A stretch of 64,000 nt of DNA, from the NCBI GenBank assembly GCA_963753815.1, contig CAVWDU010000003.1, forward strand, positions 1,240,001 through 1,304,000. The letters run 5' to 3'. The notes under the pieces are model-generated. The model was not told the DNA's origin. It did no database searches and saw nothing but the letters and a program-made list of their open reading frames with translations. A program made the translations under genes and the position numbers. Source of the stretch: CAVWDU01 sp963753815. GTDB lineage: Bacteria; Pseudomonadota; Gammaproteobacteria; Pseudomonadales; Halieaceae. This document shows positions 58,931 to 64,000 of this stretch, one piece after another. Each line of letters starts with the position of its first letter. Within the stretch, counting starts at the first letter, position 1.

Positions 58931-59803
58931 TCAGGCGGAAGCGCCGCCCGCGAGATAGTGACCTATGATGCCGAGGAACACCGCGAGTCCGACCCAGTTG
59001 TTGTTGAGGAAGGCCCGGAAACATGCCTTCGCCGCCCGCTCCCGTATGAGGTGCTGCTGGTAGATGAACAGGAGGGCGACAACCAGCAGGGAGAGGAAGT
59101 AAGGCAGGTCCAGTCCGAAACTGACGCCCGCGAGGTATAGCGCCAGCAGGCTGCTGCCCTGGAAAACGCCGATCATCAGCCGGTCGCTGGTGCTGAACAG
59201 AATGGCCGTGGACTTGATCCCGATCCGGATATCGTCTTCCCGGTCGACCATGGCGTACTCGGTATCGTAGGCGATAGTCCACAGGAGGTTACCCAGGTAC
59301 AGCAGCCACAGCTGTGGTGGGAGCTCGTTACACTGGGCCGCAAATGCCATCGGTATACCCCAGGAAAACGCCGCCCCGAGGACCACCTGCGGCAGGTGTG
59401 TGTGGCGTTTCATGTACGGATAGCTGCTGGCAAGCAGCACCGCGATCACGGACAGCGCCACAGTGAGCCGATTGGTTAACGTCACCAGTACGAAAGCTGC
59501 CAGAGAGAGGGCCAGCGCAAGCGCCCAGGCGTGGCGGATATTCACCGCCCCTGTGACCAGGGGGCGGTGGCGGGTTCTCGCAACACTGCCATCGAAGCGG
59601 TGGTCGGCGATATCGTTGACGATACAACCCGCAGAGCGCATCAGGAAGGTGCCGAGGACAAAGATCGAAAGGAGCCAGGGGTCGGGATAACCCTCGCTGG
59701 CAATCCAGAGTGCCCAGAGTGTAGGCCACAGCAACAGCAGTGTGCCGATGGGCTTGTCAAAGCGGATGAGCTGCAAAAGCGCCCTGGTCGTACCGGTCGA
59801 CAT
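58931..59803 (-). CDS. ubiA: 4-hydroxybenzoate octaprenyltransferase UbiA (290 aa)
   Basis: A membrane prenyltransferase of ubiquinone synthesis. The first Asp-rich motif is NDIADHRFDG (residues about 65-74) followed by RTRHRPL, and the second lies in YDTEYAMVDREDDIRIGIKSTA. About eight to nine helices are present. I start at the ATG at 59801-59803 (MSTGTTRALLQLIRFDKPIGTLLLLWP), which gives 290 aa as in E. coli (290). The longer frame runs through the 15-bp tandem repeats and is rejected. It follows ubiC on the same strand with a 257-bp gap. Confidence 0.97.
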   Translation of the reverse strand: MSTGTTRALLQLIRFDKPIGTLLLLWPTLWALWIASEGYPDPWLLSIFVLGTFLMRSAGCIVNDIADHRFDGSVARTRHRPLVTGAVNIRHAWALALALSLAAFVLVTLTNRLTVALSVIAVLLASSYPYMKRHTHLPQVVLGAAFSWGIPMAFAAQCNELPPQLWLLYLGNLLWTIAYDTEYAMVDREDDIRIGIKSTAILFSTSDRLMIGVFQGSSLLALYLAGVSFGLDLPYFLSLLVVALLFIYQQHLIRERAAKACFRAFLNNNWVGLAVFLGIIGHYLAGGASA

Positions 59804-59975
59804 CGTTTGGCTGGTTTTCCCGCTCCAGGTGTCCAGTGGGGGCCGAAATTTTACCCTATTGGTCAGGTGAGTGCGCGCATCCGCTATCGGTTCCCGAAAG
59901 TGATACGGTGACACGTCCCGGCCGGACTTGTACTGCGGTTGGCACTCAGCTCGGGGCGCCGACCGCAACAGTCGC

Positions 59976-60035
59976 GGTTGGGCCGCACCCGGCTGGGCCG
60001 CACCCGGCTGGGCCGCACCCGGCTGGGCCGCACCC
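59976..60035. repeat. 15-bp tandem repeat, four copies
   Basis: The unit GGCTGGGCCGCACCC occurs at 59991-60005, 60006-60020 and 60021-60035, with a one-base variant (GGTTGGGCCGCACCC) at 59976-59990 and a partial fifth copy. It lies between ubiC and ubiA, 25 bp after the ubiC stop on the transcript. The unit is a multiple of three and stays open in frame on both strands, which extends noise frames there. Confidence 0.9.
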
Positions 60036-60060
60036 GGCCGGACGGCTCTCGACCGGACCA

Positions 60061-60666
60061 CTACGGGGGGGTGATCCTGCCGCGCAGGCTGCGATGCAGG
60101 CTCGATGACGTCGGCCAGGGTTTGAAGCGCTGCAGGAAGATCTCGCTGACCATGAGGCTCCTGTCCTCAACGGTGAACCGCGAACGCCGGCCCCAGGCTC
60201 CCCCGGTTTGTCTCAGTGTCGCGGGTAGGTAATCGCTGCCGCCTTCCAGCCAGGCGAGTTCGAAAGGGCTGCGTCGCATGGCGGGGTCACTGAACAGGAT
60301 AGCGCCCAGTGACTGGTTCTCGAGGCGGCGCAGGTGCGCCAGCCTCCCTGTCAGGCTGGAATGCGGGAACACGCTGCGCGCGAAAACCACGGGTATGCCG
60401 TCCAGTAACAACACGACCTCACGGATCAGCGCCAGTTGACGTACCGGTTGATTGAGCAGACGGCGTTCGCTGGGCAGCGGCAACTGCCAGTCCTGGTAAA
60501 GGCGCTGCACCTCGAAATCGCCGAGATCGCTTAAGCGCTCTGTCAGCGAACCGTCATCCAGCAGCCACTCCCGCTCGCCCTGCGAGAGTCGTCGCTGCGA
60601 CAGCTGTTGCAGCGGTCGCCACAGGGGTTCGCTGCCAATTTGACGAGAGTTGGAATGCAGTGACAA
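60061..60666 (-). CDS. ubiC: Chorismate pyruvate-lyase UbiC (201 aa)
   Basis: It makes 4-hydroxybenzoate, the first ubiquinone precursor. The family pattern is visible: WLLDDGSLTERL, VVLLLDGIPVVFARSVFP, NQSLGAILFSD, and RRSRFTVEDRSLMVSEIFL with the active-site Arg and Glu. The frame opens with TTG at 60664-60666 and GGGATAG upstream; no ATG precedes the conserved part, so TTG is the likely start. The next gene in the same direction is ubiA. Confidence 0.9.
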   Translation of the reverse strand: MSLHSNSRQIGSEPLWRPLQQLSQRRLSQGEREWLLDDGSLTERLSDLGDFEVQRLYQDWQLPLPSERRLLNQPVRQLALIREVVLLLDGIPVVFARSVFPHSSLTGRLAHLRRLENQSLGAILFSDPAMRRSPFELAWLEGGSDYLPATLRQTGGAWGRRSRFTVEDRSLMVSEIFLQRFKPWPTSSSLHRSLRGRITPP

Positions 60667-60871
60667 TCGACTATCCCGGTGGCCGTAAGGGCTCTGCTCT
60701 GCCCGTCCCGGCAGCAGGTTTTCTCCGCCCGAATGTTAGCAGATGCAGGGCGGAGAAATCTCTTGCACAATACGACCACGACCCTATAGTGACGGGTTTT
60801 GTGTTATTCGCCTGCATATAGGGTGGAAATCGTCGTCACGGCGGGTCGGGAACCAGGGAGCGAGGGTCGGC

Positions 60872-62242
60872 ATGAGCAAGTGGGAGTGTATCGTCTGTGG
60901 TTTGGTGTACGACGAAAAGGAGGGTTGGCCCGATGACGGGATTGCCCCCGGCACCCGCTGGGAAGACGTGCCCGCCGACTGGCTGTGTCCCGATTGCGGC
61001 GTCGGCAAAGAGGACTTCGAGCTGCTGGAAGAGGCGGAGATCGATGCGACGCCGCATCACGAAGAGCCTGTGGCCGACGCTGTGCACCCGCCGGTCGTCA
61101 TTATCGGCACCGGCCTGGCGGGATACGGCCTGGCCAAGGAATTCCGCAAGCATGACTCTGAAACACCGCTGATACTGATCACGGCTGACGACGGACGTTC
61201 CTACTCCAAGCCGATGCTGTCGACGGGCTTTACCAAGAGCCACGAGGCCGACGATCTCGCCCAGCTCGATGCCGGGGGAATGGGTAAGCTCCTCAAGGCC
61301 AGTGTCTGGACGATGACGGCGGTCAGCGAGATCGATACCGCTGCCCAGACGGTGAAGGTCGGCGATTCCAGGACCGCCATCCACTACGGCAAACTGGTGC
61401 TGGCGCTGGGCGCTGAGGTTATCCGGCCCCCGATTGCCGGCGATGGCCTGGAACGGGTTTACGCGGTCAACGATCTTCTCGATTACGATGACTTCCGCAA
61501 GGCCGTGGCCAAGAACAATGTCCGCAAGGTCTGCATTATCGGTGGCGGACTGATCGGCTGTGAATTTACCAACGACCTCCTGAATGGAGGCCTGGAGGTC
61601 GAGGCGGTCGACCCGCTGGACCACTGTCTCCCGACCTTGCTACCCGAACCCGCCGGTAAAGCCGTACAGGAGGCGCTGACGGAAAAAGGCGCGACATTTC
61701 ACTTCGGGCCACTGGTGACGGAGGTCAACCTGGCGGGGGACGGCGTGGCCGTGACGCTCGACAATGGAGAGACGATTGCAGCCGATCTGGTGGTGTCAGC
61801 GGTGGGTGTGCGGCCGAGGGTGGCATTGGCGCAGGCCTCCGGTATAAGCACGAATCGTGGCATCGTAACCGACCGCCTGCTGCAGACCAGCGCGCCCAAC
61901 GTGTATGCCATGGGTGATTGCGCCGAAGTTGATGGCCAGGTACTGGTCTACGTTGCCCCGCTCATGGCGGCCGCCCGGGCGCTGGGGCAGACGTTGGCCG
62001 GCAGCCCGACGCCGGTCAGTTACCCGGCGATGCCGGTAACGATAAAGACGCCGGCCTGCCCGGTAGTGGTGTCGCCACCACCGGCAGGGGCTGCCGGTGA
62101 ATGGCAGGTCGATGCCCGTGGCCGCAACGTCAAGGCCGAGTTCCGGGATGGAGAGGGCAAGCTGCTCGGGTTTGCTCTCACCGGTGAGGCAGTGCGGGAG
62201 AAAATCAGCCTGCAGAAACTGTTGCCGCCGATACTTGCCTGA
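60872..62242 (+). CDS. Rubredoxin - rubredoxin-NAD(+) reductase fusion (456 aa)
   Basis: Residues 1-54 are a complete rubredoxin: ECIVCGLVYDEKEGWPDDGI and WLCPDCGVGKEDF hold the two CxxC iron clusters. An acidic linker of about 20 residues leads to an FAD/NAD oxidoreductase: VVIIGTGLAGYGLAKEFR (FAD), VCIIGGGLIGCEFTNDL (NAD), and VYAMGDCAEVDGQVLVYV (second FAD motif). In Pseudomonas these are separate genes (rubA and rubB) in the same recG to ubiC neighbourhood. Such proteins carry electrons from NADH to alkane hydroxylases or to oxygen-detoxifying enzymes. No alkB is in the window. I chose the ATG at 60872, after GAGGGTCGGC. Confidence 0.95.
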   Translation: MSKWECIVCGLVYDEKEGWPDDGIAPGTRWEDVPADWLCPDCGVGKEDFELLEEAEIDATPHHEEPVADAVHPPVVIIGTGLAGYGLAKEFRKHDSETPLILITADDGRSYSKPMLSTGFTKSHEADDLAQLDAGGMGKLLKASVWTMTAVSEIDTAAQTVKVGDSRTAIHYGKLVLALGAEVIRPPIAGDGLERVYAVNDLLDYDDFRKAVAKNNVRKVCIIGGGLIGCEFTNDLLNGGLEVEAVDPLDHCLPTLLPEPAGKAVQEALTEKGATFHFGPLVTEVNLAGDGVAVTLDNGETIAADLVVSAVGVRPRVALAQASGISTNRGIVTDRLLQTSAPNVYAMGDCAEVDGQVLVYVAPLMAAARALGQTLAGSPTPVSYPAMPVTIKTPACPVVVSPPPAGAAGEWQVDARGRNVKAEFRDGEGKLLGFALTGEAVREKISLQKLLPPILA

Positions 62243-62882
62243 GTCGCCGGCGAGGGTTACCGCGGCCGAGGTCGAAAAGGCGACCCGGCGCTGGTGCGAG
62301 GAATTCGTTATCGGACTGGGGCTGTGTCCTTTCGCGCGCGCGCCCTTCGAGGCCGGGACGCTTCGCATCGCAGTCTGCGCCGGCAGTGAGCCCGATGAAC
62401 TGCGCATAGCTGTACTCGAGGAGCTGGAGCGGCTGCAAGTCGCTGCAGAGTCCTCGATAGCAACCACACTGCTCGTATTCAGCCAGGCGCTGAGCCGGTT
62501 CGAAGACTACCTGGATATGGTCGGCGAAGCCGAAGAGCTGGTGAAACAGTCCGGTCTCCAGGGTCTGGTGCAGGTTGCGAGCTTCCATCCTGATTATTGC
62601 TTTGCCGGCGAGCGGCCGGATGCGCCCGGTCAGTACAGCAATCGCTCACCGTTTCCCTGCATCCACCTTTTGCGCGAGGCGATGGTCACCCGCAGCGTTG
62701 AATCTCATCCTGCGCCCGAGCGCATCCCGGCCGATAACATCAGGCACCTGGAATCGATCGGACAGCGCGAGCTGGCCAGGCGCTGGCGGCGCCTGTTGCC
62801 CGTCGCCGGGGCTGCTGGCGGCGCTTCAGTGGTTGAAAATGGGTATGAGCGCGGTGGGGATGACCCGAGTCGGGCTCGCTGA
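62235..62882 (+). CDS. DUF1415 protein (215 aa)
   Basis: The family pattern is clear: RRWCEEFVIGLGLCPFARAPFEAGTLRI at residues about 16-43, TTLLVFSQAL, FEDYLDMVGEAEEL, then VQVASFHPDYCFAG and SNRSPFPCIHLLREAMV. Function unknown; the CPFA and NRSP-P-x-HLLRE blocks are conserved and suggest an enzyme. The start is uncertain: no ATG lies before the conserved core, and the TTG at 62235 overlaps the end of the reductase gene. A C-terminal extension of about 25 residues follows the conserved domain. Confidence 0.88.
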   Translation: MPESPARVTAAEVEKATRRWCEEFVIGLGLCPFARAPFEAGTLRIAVCAGSEPDELRIAVLEELERLQVAAESSIATTLLVFSQALSRFEDYLDMVGEAEELVKQSGLQGLVQVASFHPDYCFAGERPDAPGQYSNRSPFPCIHLLREAMVTRSVESHPAPERIPADNIRHLESIGQRELARRWRRLLPVAGAAGGASVVENGYERGGDDPSRAR

Positions 62883-62989
62883 ACCATTATTGTGTGACTT
62901 TGTCGACAGTTTTCGACCGAAAAAACGCCATTGTCACATTGTGCGTCTATGCTTATGGGTCCCTCTGGCACGAAAAGGATTTTTTGGGT

Positions 62990-63247
62990 ATGAAAACCAC
63001 CGTAGACGGATTCGATGAACCAGTCGTCGAAAGGCCGTCGCCGACCAGAAGGAATTGGTCCGTGGGCAGTGCCGGTAAAGTATTGGCGGGCGCCGTTGTG
63101 CTGAGCTTGGTCTATTTCCTCGCCAGCTGGATTCCGGCTGATTCTCCCGCCGACGGCGGCCTCTCCGTTCTTCACTTTGCTGCGTTCTGGATCGGTGGCG
63201 GGTTGTTCACCGTCCTGGTCCTGGCGATTTCTGACCTCAGGAGCTAG
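62990..63247 (+). CDS. Small two-helix membrane protein of unknown function (85 aa)
   Basis: From the ATG at 62990 the protein has a charged N-terminus (TVDGFDEPVVERPSPTRRNW) and two hydrophobic helices (VLAGAVVLSLVYFLASWI and FAAFWIGGGLFTVLVLAIS), ending DLRS. GGATTTTTTGGGT precedes the ATG. No family is recognised. It is convergent with recG and ends 10 bp from the recG stop. Confidence 0.6.
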   Translation: MKTTVDGFDEPVVERPSPTRRNWSVGSAGKVLAGAVVLSLVYFLASWIPADSPADGGLSVLHFAAFWIGGGLFTVLVLAISDLRS

Positions 63248-63257
63248 CCCGCTTCAC

Positions 63258-64000
63258 TCAGACGTGTCCGAAACGCTGGACTGATCCGGTCCAGCGATCG
63301 ATAAGCTGTTGTTCGGTCTCCGGGTCCTGCTGTATTCGCTGCGCCAGCGCTTCGACCCGCGGCAACAGGCCGTCATGCAGTGGCAGTTGAGCCACTCTGA
63401 AGTTCATCAAGCCTGTCTGCCGCGTGCCGAGCACCTCTCCCGGGCCTCGCAGCGCCAGGTCCTGCTCGGCGATCCTGAACCCGTCCGTGCTTTCCCTCAG
63501 AGCCTGGAGTCGCTGGCGTCCACCCGCCGACAGCGGTGACTGGTACAGGAGCACGCAGTGACTCGACTGTCCGCCGCGACCGATGCGTCCGCGCAACTGG
63601 TGGAGCTGGGCGAGCCCCAGCCGTTCGGGATTTTCGATGACCATCAGGCTGGCATTGGGAACGTCGACACCGACCTCGATCACGGTGGTGGCCACCAGCA
63701 GTGACAGCTCGCCCTGCTTGAAGGCAGCCATGACCGCATCCTTTTCCACAGGTTTCATCCGCCCATGGATCAGCCCGATGTTAAGGTGCGGAAGCGCTTC
63801 CCGCAGATCGTGGGCAGCGGCCTCCGCAGCCTGGGCCTGAAGCTGGTCGCTCTCTTCAACCAGGGTGCAGACCCAGTATGCCTGCTGGCCCGTCTCACAG
63901 GCGTGCGCGACCCGCTGCACGACTCGTTCCCGCTTGGTATTTTCCACCAGCAGCGTATTGACCGGCTGGCGTCCGGGGGGAAGTTCATCAATAACGGAAC
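63258..64000 (-). CDS. recG: ATP-dependent DNA helicase RecG, C-terminal part (cut by window edge)
   Basis: A branch-migrating SF2 helicase that remodels stalled forks. The visible 246 residues begin inside motif IV's upstream region (VIDELPPGRQPVNTLL). They contain GLIHGRMKPVEKDAVM, motif V LLVATTVIEVGVDVPNASLM, and motif VI GLAQLHQLRGRIGRGG, and end with the wedge-side TRQTGL-x-NFR RecG signature. The frame is open to the window edge, so the N-terminal two-thirds lie outside. Confidence 0.97.
   Translation of the reverse strand, partial: SVIDELPPGRQPVNTLLVENTKRERVVQRVAHACETGQQAYWVCTLVEESDQLQAQAAEAAAHDLREALPHLNIGLIHGRMKPVEKDAVMAAFKQGELSLLVATTVIEVGVDVPNASLMVIENPERLGLAQLHQLRGRIGRGGQSSHCVLLYQSPLSAGGRQRLQALRESTDGFRIAEQDLALRGPGEVLGTRQTGLMNFRVAQLPLHDGLLPRVEALAQRIQQDPETEQQLIDRWTGSVQRFGHV

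Noticed and set aside
58931..60061. 376-codon version of ubiA including an N-terminal AAQPG repeat domain
   Set aside because: UbiA homologues begin at about 59803; the extra part is the translated 15-bp tandem repeat and has no start signal.
1..64000. CRISPR arrays, tRNA or rRNA genes, prophage genes
   Set aside because: None seen: no regularly spaced repeats, no cloverleaf-like sequence recognised by eye, no integrase or phage structural genes. Short RNAs could be missed without a covariance search.

Overview
The window looks like the replication-origin neighbourhood of a marine gammaproteobacterium, most likely Cellvibrionales/Halieaceae (OM60/NOR5 type). This placement is inferred from gene content, protein style and gene order; no search was run. 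Base composition is GC-rich. The order dnaA-dnaN-recF-gyrB on the left arm and rpmH-rnpA-yidD-yidC-mnmE on the right arm is the Pseudomonas-type origin layout. Transcription diverges at about 19.7-20.25 kb, where two perfect inverted DnaA boxes flank an AT-rich stretch. Two perfect parS palindromes lie inside recF, and parA-parB lie 20 kb away behind mnmG-rsmG.

Left accessory part (1-13 kb): a leftward operon of unknown function ends in a cut-off CheB-like methylesterase (1-220), preceded by an HTH-like protein and a catalytically degenerate relative of sigma-54 activators. Then come a MarR regulator coupled to a BCCT compatible-solute transporter, a divergent TonB-dependent receptor, and a TPR-sulfotransferase broken by a single-base frameshift. 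A cassette of AraC regulator, TauD-type dioxygenase and sterol-desaturase-family hydroxylase is bracketed by two diverged direct repeats of about 114 bp, which put it immediately beside gyrB.

Core part (13-48 kb): gyrB, recF, dnaN, dnaA, origin, rpmH, rnpA, yidD, yidC, mnmE; an AT-rich spacer; a methyltransferase; a membrane pyrophosphatase; a lipase-like hydrolase; the glrK-qseG-glrR sensor/lipoprotein/sigma-54 regulator operon; an autoinducer-synthase-like N-acyltransferase; mnmG-rsmG-parA-parB; the complete atpIBEFHAGDC operon; glmU-glmS. The region between glrR and the acyltransferase holds two tandem TGTC-N10-GACA-type dyads and a sigma-54-like promoter. This is the arrangement known for GlrR targets in enterobacteria and suggests that GlrR drives the acyltransferase gene next to it.

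Right part (48-64 kb): a GFA-family protein, a small secreted protein, a SPOR-domain membrane protein, uvrD, a TRAP transporter split into a rightward dctP and leftward dctQM with a YciA-type thioesterase between them, yaaA, a DUF938 methyltransferase, a FemAB/GNAT-like acyltransferase, ubiC-ubiA with a 15-bp tandem repeat between them, a single-chain rubredoxin/rubredoxin-reductase fusion, a DUF1415 protein, a small membrane protein and the 3' part of recG. Two related MITE-like elements (44464-44609 and about 54204-54338) each end in a CTAG that contains the TAG stop codon of the neighbouring gene (atpC and dctM).

No rRNA, tRNA or CRISPR array and no intact transposase gene were seen.
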